From Bacillus taeanensis (GTDB lineage Bacteria; Bacillota; Bacilli; Bacillales; UBA6769), in assembly GCF_003318295.1 (NCBI RefSeq), contig NZ_QOCW01000022.1:17266-81265 (forward strand): 64,000 nucleotides of DNA. The letters are read 5' to 3'. Every line of letters begins with the position of its first letter. Position 1 is the first letter of the stretch. The notes under the pieces are model-generated. The model saw only the letters and a program-made list of their open reading frames with translations. It was not told the origin of the DNA and searched no databases. The translations under genes were made by a program, and so were the position numbers. Shown here piece by piece: positions 18,660 through 28,300 of the stretch.

Positions 18660-18868
18660 CTACATGTCAAACAGTTTATCAATGAATTCTTTTTGATTTT
18701 GGGCAGACTTCACTTTTTGGTGGATTTGCCCTTTTTTCATCCTATGTCTTATTGAAGTGACAGTTTCATACGTTTCAAATCCCAGAATGGAGCGTACTCT
18801 TTTCTTAATGAAATGATGATCTTGTTCTACGATATTATTGAGGTATGTTCCGTGTCTATTTAAAAATT
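18660..18868 (-). pseudogene. IS6-family transposase, C-terminal fragment
   Basis: The minus strand reads HGTYLNNIVEQDHHFIKKRV then RSILGFETYETVTSIRHRMK and ends KEFIDKLFDM before a stop. NNIVEQDHRxIKxR is the conserved C-terminal block of IS6/IS26/IS257 DDE transposases. Only the last ~65 codons remain; the DDE core and both inverted repeats are absent, so this is an old remnant. Confidence 0.75.
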
Positions 18869-18963
18869 CAAAAATAAAGGTAAGCTGTATTATACATGGT
18901 TAATATAACTTACCTTTTGATAAAAATTTAACTAAATAAAATAATTTTTTTGTTTTAATTGTT

Positions 18964-19818
18964 TTACGAATCTTTTAATATACCCTCTAAATCTTCGTCT
19001 TTGATGTTAATGTCAGCTTCTTTTTGAAGGTTGGAAATCACTTCGTTCATTGGCTTAGCCTTTTTAAATTTTAGTTCTTTTTCAATTCTATCTTTGCTGT
19101 CTTCGAATTTGTTTGTTTTCTTATCCGTTACTTTAATAATGTGATAACCGTATTTTGTTTTCACAAGGTCACTTACCTTATTGACGTCAAGTGAAAATGC
19201 AACATTGTCGAATTCAGGAACCATGTTCCCTTTTATAAAGTACCCAAGGTCTCCGCCTTTGTCTTTTGAACCAGGATCGATTGAATATTCACTAGCAAGT
19301 TTAGAAAAATCCCCACCTTTATCAAGGTTTTCCTTGACTTCTTTTGCTGTTTTTTCATCCTTGACAAGAATGTGACTTGCTTTAATTTCTACTTTATACT
19401 TGTCCTCAAATTCTTTTTTGATTTCTTCTTCAGAAACTTTAACTCCGTCTGTTGCAGCTTTTTCAGCCAATAACTCTCGTTTAACAAGATTGTTAAATAC
19501 TTTTTCATCATTAATTCCCTGTTGCTTAAGAGCTTGCTTTAAGCCATCTTTACCACCAAATTGTTTCTCATAATCTTTGACTTTGGCATCAATCTCTTTA
19601 TCTGTTACTTTATATTCTTTTTCAAGAAGCATGATATCAATCATTTGTCTTAAGACTTTGTCACCAGCTTGAGTTTTTAATTCGTTGTAAAACTCTTCTT
19701 TGGTAATTTCCCCAGCTTTGGATTGAACAATTATATCTGAATTGACATCACCTGGATTACAAGCAGAAAGAGTAAGGACTCCAGCTGCTATTCCAAGGGA
19801 AGATAACCATTTTTTCAT
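18964..19818 (-). CDS. prsA: PrsA-type foldase (parvulin peptidyl-prolyl isomerase lipoprotein)
   Basis: 284 residues. A lipoprotein signal with lipobox LSAC (Cys ~20) anchors it outside the membrane. The N-terminal SurA-like helical region is followed by a parvulin domain at about residues 135-230 (EIKASHILVKDEKTAKEVKE, GDFSKLASEYS, DKGGDLGYF, VSDLVKTKYGYHIIKV), and a charged C-terminal helix. PrsA helps secreted proteins fold after Sec export. It lies just beside a cluster of very large secreted glycosidases whose folding could need it. A genome often has more than one prsA, so this may be a dedicated paralogue. Monocistronic. Confidence 0.88.
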   Translation of the reverse strand: MKKWLSSLGIAAGVLTLSACNPGDVNSDIIVQSKAGEITKEEFYNELKTQAGDKVLRQMIDIMLLEKEYKVTDKEIDAKVKDYEKQFGGKDGLKQALKQQGINDEKVFNNLVKRELLAEKAATDGVKVSEEEIKKEFEDKYKVEIKASHILVKDEKTAKEVKENLDKGGDFSKLASEYSIDPGSKDKGGDLGYFIKGNMVPEFDNVAFSLDVNKVSDLVKTKYGYHIIKVTDKKTNKFEDSKDRIEKELKFKKAKPMNEVISNLQKEADINIKDEDLEGILKDS

Positions 19819-19964
19819 ACAAGAACACTCCCATTATAGTTAATAAGTTTAGACAATGTCTACTCTTGTGATTTCAGTTTGGAATTCTTCTTTTCAAAAT
19901 TAAACAAACCTCACTATTACAAATCTCTTATTGTCATTCTTAATCTGTCTCTATCAAATGTGCC

Positions 19965-20303
19965 AAGAGTATCCCTTCTTCAACGAAGGAAGGAGGGGGT
20001 GAATTAGCGGTTTTGACCTAATTGAATCATCACTTATCCCCTTTACAATGAAGAAAAGGCCGTTTGAAAACTAAATATAGATGGTTGTTGTAGGAAGAAA
20101 GCTCTGTCACGTAAACGATTCAAGCGCAAATGGATCGCCTTAAAAGAAGTATCGGAGACAAGATCAACGAGATAGAGGGGTTGGGTGTTTTTTGCACACC
20201 AATGTGTCAACTCCACTAACGTTAATCGCTCGCTTTAATAGATCGACACGTTAGAAACTCCGACTTCAAATTTTCGTTAGAAGATTAAGTCGGGGATATT
20301 CAT
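19965..20303 (+). mobile_element. Non-autonomous IS200/IS605-like element, copy 2
   Basis: About 339 bases, intergenic. The left end AAGAGTATCCCTTCTTC matches the left end of copy 1; the right part has the shared block GTGTCAACTCCACTAACG, then a hairpin (GACTTCAAATTTTCG / AGATTAAGTC) and ends at GATATTCAT. Orientation is opposite to copy 1. It lacks any transposase frame. The intact tnpA that could mobilise it is not in this window. Confidence 0.62.
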
Positions 20304-20407
20304 TTCTTGTTATTCATAAATTTAAAATCCGATTTCCCTCAAAGACACCGTTTCGTCTTTTCCTTTGGGAACACATCCTATCTTTGAATTATTTATAACA
20401 TTTGAAA

Positions 20408-20440
20408 AGAAGGAACTAACAAAAATGATAGTTCCTTCTT
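20408..20440 (-). terminator. Rho-independent terminator of the first GH31 gene
   Basis: On the minus strand GAAGGAACTA pairs with TAGTTCCTTC and is followed by TTTTC, 20 bases past the stop of the GH31 gene. Confidence 0.7.
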
Positions 20441-20460
20441 TATATGGTTTTATGTCTAAC

Positions 20461-23007
20461 TTAACGGATTTGAACTTCTTTCTTCTCATCTGCTGGAATA
20501 CTTACATAAAGTACTTTTGTGTTTTCGTCGTAGAAGAATGTATTTGTTTGACCTTGCGTTTCTTCTAGTGAACCAACCTCTTGATACTTGTTGTTACCAG
20601 CTTGGATTCTAGATGGTTTTTCTACGTTGTTTAATTTCAACGTATATTGATGTAGTTTAGAGTCTTGGTAGCTGTAAGCTTGTTGTTTTTGTTTGAATGT
20701 AATCGCGTTTGGTTTACGTGTTACATCAAATTCTGTTAAGTTGTATTCCCCTTGTTTGTAGTCTTCTGTTGCACCATCATCTTCATAGAAGTTATAGGAA
20801 GCGTTTTTGTCTAAATACGTATCAAGAACAAGGTTTGTTAATGGTTTTTCATCAGTGTACTGCTGAACTTCACGAGTTGGAATAATCGATCCATCTTTCA
20901 CGAAAATTGGTAAATGACCTAGTGGGGCATCTACAGTAATCGTTTGTCCGCCACTATATTGTTTACCAGTCCAATAATCTGTCCAGTTTACACCTTCTGG
21001 TAAGTACACGTTACGAGAAGTTTGCCCTTTTGTTACAACCGGTGCAAGCATCATAGAGTCACCGAACATATATTGGTCGCTGATGTCATAAGTGTTCTCA
21101 TCGTTTTGGAATTGATAAACAAGCGGCTGCTGTACTGGTTTACCACTGTCTGCTGATTCTTTAAACTCATTGTATAAGTAAGGAAGCAGCTTGTAGCGCA
21201 TTTCAATGTATTTTTTGCTGATTTTCTCAACTTCTGGACCAAATGCCCAAGGTTCTTGCCCTTGTTTTACCTCTGCTTTTGCATCACTATCATAGTGAAT
21301 ACGAGAGAATGGTAAGAATGCTCCGACCTCAATCCAACGAGCAAATAATTCTGCATCTGGACGAGAAGCGAAACCGCCAATATCATTACCAACAAATGAG
21401 ACACCGGACATCCCTACATTCATATTCATAGGAAGTGACATCGCTAAGTGCTCCCAGTTACTTACATTGTCTCCAGTCCATAATGCAGCCCAACGCTGTG
21501 TTCCTGCATACATATCACGTGTTAACACGAATGGACGAGTACCAGGCTTATGCATTTTAAACGCTTGATAAGTTGCATCGGCTTCATCATGACCATATAA
21601 GTTATGATACTCTGTATGCATAATTTTGTTATCTTCTGTACCGAAGTAAGTATCAAGCGGCATTGTATGACGATGTCTATCATCATCAAGAAAGACCGCT
21701 GGTTCGTTCATATCGTTCCAAATACCGTCAATACCTTCATTTAATAGGACATCATGGTTTTTTGCCCACCAATCGCGTACTTCTTGTTTAGAGAAATCAG
21801 GGAACATCGAATCTCCAGGCCATACTGGTCCTACAAATGGAGTGCCGTCAGGATTTTTCCCCCAATAATCATTTTTTGTTCCTTCTTGATACATAAAGTA
21901 GTTTTCATCTTGTTTAACAGCTGGATCGTTAATTGCGATGGCGTGGAATCCAGACATTGCTTTTAAATCTTTTAATGCTTGTTTATACTCCTCATTCCAT
22001 GTAGATACACGGTAGCCATCCATATAGTCGATGTCAAAGTGCATCGTGTCTAATGGAATCTCCTTATCACGATATGTTTTCGCAACATTCAGAATTTCAT
22101 CTGCCGTATAACCCCATTTACTTTGATGTAACCCTAGAGACCATTTCGCAGGAACATCCATTTTCCCCGTTAAATCTGTATAGCGGTCGATTACATCTCC
22201 AATCTCCGGACCGTAAGCAAAGTAATATGTTAATTGCCCACCGTTTGCATAGAAGTAGTAGTAGTCATCAGACTCACTAGCCATTTCATAGTAGGAACGG
22301 TGTGTATTGTCAAAGAAGATACCGTATGCTTTTTCGTCTTTTAAACCGATAAAGAATGGAATTGCTGTATACAAGTATTTTGTATCTTTATCGTAGGCAT
22401 AAGCATCTGTGTTCCATAAACCAATGCTGTCACCGCGTTTGTTAAGCTCTAATCCAGCCTGTTCACCAAAGCCATAGAAATCTTCGTCTTTATCTGTTTT
22501 CTTAAATACATAAGGTTTTCCGTTTTCATATCCTGATGTTTTACCTTGATTTACATAATCTTCATTGATGACATTTCCTTTTTTGTCAAGGAACCGCACA
22601 CCAAATGGTTTCATCTTAATTTCAACCGTTATTTCATCTGTTTTTAGTGTGTATTTATCTGCGCTACCGTTTGCACTAAAGATAGGAGTATCCCACTCAG
22701 ACGCTTTTTTGGCAATTCCTCTTGATTCGAATTCTTTCTCACCTTTTTTTACTACAGAAACTTTTACTAGATCTTTGTCAAAAAGACGAATATAAGCTTC
22801 ATTTGTTCCTAAGTCTAACTTGACACCATTAGAAAGCTTTTCAACTCCTTGAACGGAAAGGTGTTGAAGGTTTTCTTTCACTAAAGGAGTGTCTGGCTCT
22901 GGTTGAGTAACTGCTGCTAGAACATTAGGGGCTTCTGCTGTAAAACCGATAGCAGTTGCAAGTGAAACGCTAGCTAATACTCGCAATGATTTTTTCGATA
23001 ATTTCAT
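20461..23007 (-). CDS. Secreted GH31 alpha-glucosidase-type enzyme
   Basis: 848 residues. Sec signal peptide (about residues 1-32, ending VLAA). An N-terminal beta-sandwich (to ~270) is followed by the GH31 barrel: nucleophile Asp432 in GIWNDMNEPA and acid/base Asp513 in WTGDNVSNWE, with the NDIGGF and RIHYDS subsite blocks downstream, then C-terminal beta domains including a DUF5110-like segment (FYEDDGATEDYKQGEY). GH31 enzymes cleave or transfer alpha-glucosyl residues with retention. Bond specificity is not readable; the neighbourhood suggests alpha-1,6 or alpha-1,3 linked glucans. It is a paralogue of the GH31 at 37151-39868 over nearly its whole length. Its promoter carries paired operators. 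Confidence 0.88.
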   Translation of the reverse strand: MKLSKKSLRVLASVSLATAIGFTAEAPNVLAAVTQPEPDTPLVKENLQHLSVQGVEKLSNGVKLDLGTNEAYIRLFDKDLVKVSVVKKGEKEFESRGIAKKASEWDTPIFSANGSADKYTLKTDEITVEIKMKPFGVRFLDKKGNVINEDYVNQGKTSGYENGKPYVFKKTDKDEDFYGFGEQAGLELNKRGDSIGLWNTDAYAYDKDTKYLYTAIPFFIGLKDEKAYGIFFDNTHRSYYEMASESDDYYYFYANGGQLTYYFAYGPEIGDVIDRYTDLTGKMDVPAKWSLGLHQSKWGYTADEILNVAKTYRDKEIPLDTMHFDIDYMDGYRVSTWNEEYKQALKDLKAMSGFHAIAINDPAVKQDENYFMYQEGTKNDYWGKNPDGTPFVGPVWPGDSMFPDFSKQEVRDWWAKNHDVLLNEGIDGIWNDMNEPAVFLDDDRHRHTMPLDTYFGTEDNKIMHTEYHNLYGHDEADATYQAFKMHKPGTRPFVLTRDMYAGTQRWAALWTGDNVSNWEHLAMSLPMNMNVGMSGVSFVGNDIGGFASRPDAELFARWIEVGAFLPFSRIHYDSDAKAEVKQGQEPWAFGPEVEKISKKYIEMRYKLLPYLYNEFKESADSGKPVQQPLVYQFQNDENTYDISDQYMFGDSMMLAPVVTKGQTSRNVYLPEGVNWTDYWTGKQYSGGQTITVDAPLGHLPIFVKDGSIIPTREVQQYTDEKPLTNLVLDTYLDKNASYNFYEDDGATEDYKQGEYNLTEFDVTRKPNAITFKQKQQAYSYQDSKLHQYTLKLNNVEKPSRIQAGNNKYQEVGSLEETQGQTNTFFYDENTKVLYVSIPADEKKEVQIR

Positions 23008-23035
23008 TTTCTCACCTCATCTAATTTTTTTTGGG

Positions 23036-23071
23036 ACATAAAACATTACACATAAAACATTGTACATAAAA
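23036..23071. repeat. Short tandem repeat in the GH31 leader
   Basis: Three back-to-back copies of ACATAAAACATT with two-base spacers (the third copy partial), 30-65 bases upstream of the GH31 start. It lies in the 5' leader of that gene, on the transcript as AATGTTTTATGT repeats. Confidence 0.6.
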
Positions 23072-23152
23072 GAGATAAATATTAAGAATTTTTGGTTCCT
23101 AGTCTGTTATCACCTCCCATAAAATTATTTGAGACTTAAAATGTGGTTCCTA

Positions 23153-23216
23153 TCGACAAAGTGTTTCGTCAATGGGTTCTACAAACACTATACTCATCGA
23201 AAAAATGTTTCGTCAA
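23153..23216 (-). promoter_or_regulatory. Promoter of the first GH31 gene with two operator-like repeats
   Basis: On the minus strand TTGACG (23211-23216), an 18-base spacer and TATAGT (23187-23192) form a good sigma-A promoter. Two near-identical 20-mers, TTGACGAAACATTTTTTCGA (23197-23216) and TTGACGAAACACTTTGTCGA (23153-23172), overlap the -35 and lie downstream of the -10. Each is an imperfect palindrome (GACRAA...TTYGTC) and their centres are 44 bases apart, about four helical turns. This is a classic two-operator repressor layout. The regulator is unknown; the ROK protein is one candidate. Confidence 0.6.
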
Positions 23217-23520
23217 CTTCTTTTCTAGAGGTTCAAAGGATAGGTATTAAGAACTAATATCTTTGATTTTATAAAAATGAAAACGAATGCTTCTTGTTGT
23301 TAACCGTTTTCTGAAAAATATGAAATTAAGTAATTATACCTAGTTTTTTTGTACCATGTGAAGATAATCTATTAAAAATCTAATAATGAGCAAATTTAGT
23401 TTAAAATATTTTTTCTCTATAAAAATAAAAAAGATAGATAGGCAAATTTGTTTCTAAAAATCCTCATTTAAAGAAAAACAATTTGCAGGACTAATACACT
23501 ATGAAAATCAGAAGAAAAGG

Positions 23521-23863
23521 AATTTATTGAGAAAAGTAAACAGTATTTATGACTGCCGCTTACACAGATGGAGGATTATGATAACGATTCATTATAGAAT
23601 GTGAGGAAGGCGTCCTGCTAAAAGAATCGTAGGGGAATGCATACTATGATGGTTTTTTTCGCTATGATGAATGTTCATGGTTAGTGAAAAATGAACTTAA
23701 TGGTGCGATTAGTGGACAATTTTGTAAAATAGTCCATTTCACTCTTCTAAGTATGACAAATGTACCGGTAGCAAAACTTGCAAAACGTCATAACGAAATT
23801 TATGATGTCATTATCGAGCCGCTGATGCAGGGAGCAGGCGAGATGGTTTTATTAATGAAAGAA
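23521..23863 (+). pseudogene. bioA fragment (second, degenerate copy)
   Basis: The sequence aligns with the intact bioA at 49.4 kb: GAGAAAAGTAAACAGTATTT and the CAGATGGAGGATTATGATAA part correspond to its codons 12-30, and further down MTNVPVAKLAKRHNE joins to IIEPLMQGAGEM. About 110 codons between LAERL and ERHNE of intact BioA are deleted and several frame shifts and substitutions are present. It encodes no functional aminotransferase. It sits in the promoter region upstream of the ROK gene. Confidence 0.8.
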
Positions 23864-23936
23864 ACGAAACAACGATTTGAATGGAGAGATTTGATAATTA
23901 ATTTAATTATTTTGAATTGTGTGAGATTTATCTTGT

Positions 23937-23949
23937 TTCACTGAATGAA
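23937..23949. promoter_or_regulatory. Palindrome TTCACTGAATGAA before the ROK gene
   Basis: 13-base near-perfect palindrome 48 bases upstream of the ROK start codon. The same sequence (one base different) lies before the GH27-GH31 fusion gene (25235-25247) and before the separate GH27 gene (45968-45980). Probably the operator of a regulator of the glucan genes, most simply the ROK repressor controlling itself. Confidence 0.5.
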
Positions 23950-23997
23950 TTATGTTAAATTTTACATAGTGAAATGAGGGTAGAGGAGAAGAGTGGA

Positions 23998-25194
23998 ATG
24001 AATTTACTTCGAAAAGGAAATAAAGATCTTATAAAAGAGCTGAACCGTTCTCTTGTGATTGATATGGTACGTCTTCAAGGAAATCTTACACGCACCGAAA
24101 TTGCTAAAAAAACTGGATTAGGTTTATCTACCATAACAAATATTATTGATGAACTCATTAAGGATAATCTTGTCTCTGAGATTGGAACTGGAGATTCACG
24201 GGGCGGCAGGAAGCCGGTATTATTAAAATTTAATGGAGATTATGGGGTTATTGTTGGCCTGAAAATCGAGAAGCAACAGATAAAAATGTGCCTAGCTAAC
24301 TTGGAGGGGAAAATCTTACATAAAGATCACTTTACATACGTTCTCAAGGAAAAGAATCAATTATCAGGCGTTATTATTGAAAAACTTGAATCTTTTATTG
24401 AACAAAATGTATGCGCCTCCAAAGTAGTAGGGATTGGGATTGCGACCCCTGGCTATGTAGACCAAGAAAGCAATGAAGTGGTCTATTCTCCTATTTTGAA
24501 GGTGGATCATGGAGATTTGAAGCCGATTGGCGAGCATTTTAATGTACCTTTGCTTATCGATAATGATGCGAATGTATTTGCACTGGCAGAGAAGTGGATC
24601 GGCTTAGGAAGAGAATACCGAAACTTTATTGGGGTTACGGTAGGAGCTGGTGTGGGAGCAGGCATTGTCATCGATAATATGTTGTTCCAGGGAACCTTTG
24701 GCGGAGCTGGAGAGTTAGGCCATATCACTATTCATCAGGGAGATCGCCTTTGTTATTGTGGGCAACGAGGTTGTTTAGAGCTATATGCTTCCGATGCTTA
24801 CCTTGTGAATGAGGCTAAGAGGATGGTCTCGATAGGTGTTCCTACATTACTAGAGTCGCTTACTCCAATTACCCCAGAAAGTGTCGTGACTGCAGCTCAA
24901 AGAGGAGATACATATGCGCAGGAATTGTTGGTAAAGCAAGGAGAAAATCTAGCAATAGGTATTAAGAATATGGTACATCTATTTAATCCAGAAGCCGTCA
25001 TTTTAGGCGGGGAAGGATTAAGAGAAGAAGAATTTCTACTAAAAGGAATTAAAAAGGAGCTAGCCGTTCACTTTTTCGTGAAGCACCCTCGCAAACTTCA
25101 GTTCCATACCACGGAGATGGGTGAGGATGTATGGTTGATTGGAGCGTGTGCACTGGTGGCTAGCCATTTGTTTAAAGTACCTATTTATAAATAA
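23998..25194 (+). CDS. ROK family transcriptional repressor
   Basis: 398 residues from ATG 23998, chosen for AGAGGAG nine bases upstream; an earlier in-frame ATG at 23974 has no site. N-terminal winged HTH (residues ~12-70: IDMVRLQGNLTRTEIAKKTG, LSTITNIIDEL), then a sugar-kinase-like ROK fold (GIGIATPGYVDQESNEVV, DNDANVFALAEKWIGLG, GVTVGAGVGAGIV) and the zinc site with Cys in CYCGQRGCLE. This is the XylR/NagC type: DNA binding released by a sugar. The catalytic-like Asp in IDNDAN is kept. It is transcribed toward the GH27-GH31 fusion and separated from it by a terminator. Likely the local repressor of the glucan genes. Confidence 0.88.
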   Translation: MNLLRKGNKDLIKELNRSLVIDMVRLQGNLTRTEIAKKTGLGLSTITNIIDELIKDNLVSEIGTGDSRGGRKPVLLKFNGDYGVIVGLKIEKQQIKMCLANLEGKILHKDHFTYVLKEKNQLSGVIIEKLESFIEQNVCASKVVGIGIATPGYVDQESNEVVYSPILKVDHGDLKPIGEHFNVPLLIDNDANVFALAEKWIGLGREYRNFIGVTVGAGVGAGIVIDNMLFQGTFGGAGELGHITIHQGDRLCYCGQRGCLELYASDAYLVNEAKRMVSIGVPTLLESLTPITPESVVTAAQRGDTYAQELLVKQGENLAIGIKNMVHLFNPEAVILGGEGLREEEFLLKGIKKELAVHFFVKHPRKLQFHTTEMGEDVWLIGACALVASHLFKVPIYK

Positions 25195-25195
25195 T

Positions 25196-25226
25196 AAAGG
25201 AAACGACTGCGGTTGTCTCCTTTTGT
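25196..25226 (+). terminator. Rho-independent terminator of the ROK gene
   Basis: AAAGGA and an extended arm pair with TCCTTT across a short loop (AAAGGAAACGAC / GTTGTCTCCTTTT), followed by TTGTTT directly after the ROK stop codon. Confidence 0.65.
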
Positions 25227-25234
25227 TTAATTAC

Positions 25235-25247
25235 TTCATTCAATGAA
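25235..25247. promoter_or_regulatory. Palindrome TTCATTCAATGAA before the GH27-GH31 fusion
   Basis: Reverse complement TTCATTGAATGAA is identical to the site before the separate GH27 gene. It lies 120 bases upstream of the fusion gene's start, in the region where its promoter must be. Confidence 0.5.
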
Positions 25248-25366
25248 AAAAGTATCTATCTCTTCTATTAATCTGCAATAGATTTAAAGGAGGTGTTAGT
25301 ATTTTAGGCTTAAGAAACAATAACAAGTAGTTTCTAATTGAACAAAAACAAATAGGGAGTGTAAAC

Positions 25367-28300
25367 ATGCGAAGAAGTAAACACACACAATTACCGAAGG
25401 CCATGATGCTGACAATGATGATTGCGTTGGTTATTTCTGCTTTTAACGTTAGTTCTGCGTTTGCAAGAGATAGTGAGTTTACTAGACAAGGTGCTGGTCC
25501 GATGTACTGGATTACTTATGAGCATCAATACAGAAAAGATGTATTCATGCCAGAACATCGTTTGAAAGAAAATATCGATTGGATGGCCGAAAATTTCAAA
25601 GATTACGGTTACGACATGATTAGTACCGATGGGTGGATCGAGGGTGCTGCGCTGTTAAATGAAAACGGTTACATTGTGTCGCATAATGATAGATGGATGA
25701 GTGACCCCATTTATATGGATGGTCGCGATAAACCATATCTTAAACCAGGAAAATTATTTAACGGTGACTTTGAGTATGCTGCTACGGAAGGCTGGGAGAT
25801 TAAGGGGAATGCTAGTTATGGAGTTGATAAGTCCAATGCTCGCAATAACTTTAAGTTTTACTTTTATAAAGATTCAGCTTACAGCGCTTCCGCAAGTCAA
25901 ACAGTGACTGGACTCGAGAAGGGTAAAGCCTATCGGCTGTCTGCTTGGGCAACGTTAGAGGATTTTAGCGGCTCCAATCAGTTTATCGATAATGACATGG
26001 GAAGCTACGCTGAAATGCGTATCAGTCAGAATGGGGAAGTGGCAAAGAGTGTGCCAATCAAGCTGAGTTCAAGTTACCAAAATTATACACTTGATGTAGA
26101 ATCTATTGGAGATGATATGACGGTTGAATTTATCATCGACTCTAAGCTTGGAAGTACTTCTTTACAACTTGATGATATCACCTTTGAAGCAGTATCTTCT
26201 GATCAACCTCCCATTCCTGATGGAAATGTAGTGATGAATAGCGGGTTTGAGCATGATGAAACGGAAGGCTGGATTTTTGAAGGGGAATTTTCTCACGGAC
26301 GAAATGATGATCCTGAAGGTGATAAGTCGTTATGGACTTATAGCGAAGACCCGAAAAAACAAATAATTTCTCAAACAATAACGGATTTACCGGATGGTAA
26401 CTATTACGTCAGTTCTAAGGCTAAAGGAAAGAATGGTTTTGCTGACAAAGGGGTTGTTGTAGAAATGAAGCTTTCTGGATATGACAAGACGAATCCTGAA
26501 GCTTCTGTAAGCCAGCCAGTGACTACAGAAAATTGGGCAACATATACAGAGACTGTGAATGTGACTTCAGGCGAATTAAAAATAGAATTTATCGTAGATC
26601 CTACGGAAAATCAAGCACGCGATGCTGGAATCGATATTGACGATGTCTCCGTATTATACAACACGTGGCAGGGTTATCCGCACGAACGTTATCCAAACGG
26701 CCATACATGGAAAGACTGGGCAGATTATGTAAAGAGTAAAGGTATGAAATTTGGTATCTATTACAATCCGCTTTGGATTAGTCCAGAAGTTGTAAAAAAT
26801 CCGGATAAATACAAAGTGATAGGTACAGATACACCAGTCGCAGATCTTGTTATTATAGAACCTCAAGATATTGGTGACGGTAAAACGCTGCAAGGTGATC
26901 GCTTCGATGGGGGACAAGGGGGAGAAAGAGCTCTTTATTGGTTAAATGTTGATCATCCTGATGCTGAGAAGTTTCTGAAAGGATATGTAGACTTTTTTGC
27001 CAAACAAGGTGCTTCGTATCTACGTGTAGACTTTTTGTCCTGGTATGAAAGCGGATACGATAAAGGATTAGGTCAAGTTGGTATAGGTCATACGAGAGAA
27101 CAATATCGAAAAGCCCTTCAATGGATGGATGAAGCCACTAAAGAAAATGGTGTATTCCTTAGTTTGGTTATGCCGGACTTAAAGAATCACGGCGAATATG
27201 AGCAAAAGTATGGCGATATGATTCGAATTGATGAGGATGCTTTCAGCGGCGGTTGGGAGCATATCAGCGGCCGTAGACAAGAGTGGACGAATAATTGGTC
27301 TCAATGGGCCAATCCATTCCAAGGGTTTACTGGTTTTGCGGATATTTCTGGACGCAGTTCGATGATTAATGACGGTGATTTCTTAAGGTTAAATACGTTT
27401 AAAGGCCTTTATGCTGAAAACGAAAAGAAAACAGCTGTCTCTCTTTTCACTATGGCAGGTTCCCCCATTACGATTGCCGATCAATATGATACAATTGGAG
27501 ATAACTATCAATATTATCAAAATCCTGAATTAATTGAATTGAACAAACTTGGTTTTGCAGGAAAACCAATCTTTTATTCAAATGAGCATTATAAGAACAA
27601 TATAAGTCGCGACAGTGAAAGGTGGGCTGGTCAATTACCAGATGGATCTTGGATTGTTTCTCTCTTTAATCGTAGTGATGAAAGCAAAGAGCTTTCAATA
27701 GATTTCAAAAAAGCTCTTGGAATCAAGGAAGAAGCTTTTGTTCGCGATCTTTGGGAACATAAAGATCTAGGCTACCGCACTATGTATTCCAGCATGTTGG
27801 AGCCGCATGACAGCACTGTATTGAAGTTAATTCCAAAATCAACGAAAAAAGTCTATCAAACCGAAGCAGCTTCTTATCAAGGCGGAGCGATCTTTGATAA
27901 CGAACAATTGGGGTACGATGGAGTTGGCTATATCACTGGACTGAATACGAAAGACTCAAAGGTAATGATTGCCGTTGAAGTACCGAAATCAGGAAAGTTT
28001 CCAATAACGATGAAATATGCGAACGGTAATGCAGAAACTGGTACTTTATCTCTTTCCGTTGAGGATGTAAAGAAGAATGTTATTGAGGCACCGACTACAG
28101 TGTCGTTCCCAAGTACCCAAGATAAATGGGGAACTGTCGAAGAATCTGTACAACTGAACAAAGGGTTGAATTTGATAACCTTGGAATTCACTGCTAAAGA
28201 TACAGGTGCCGTTTTAATGGATTCCATCCAGGTTGAATTCGGTACAGGTCAGCTTATTAATGGAGATTTTGAAATGGGCAATGAAACAGGTTGGACTGTC

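Noticed and set aside
23036..23071. CRISPR-like array
   Set aside because: Repeats are 12 bases with two-base gaps; no spacers and no cas genes in the window.
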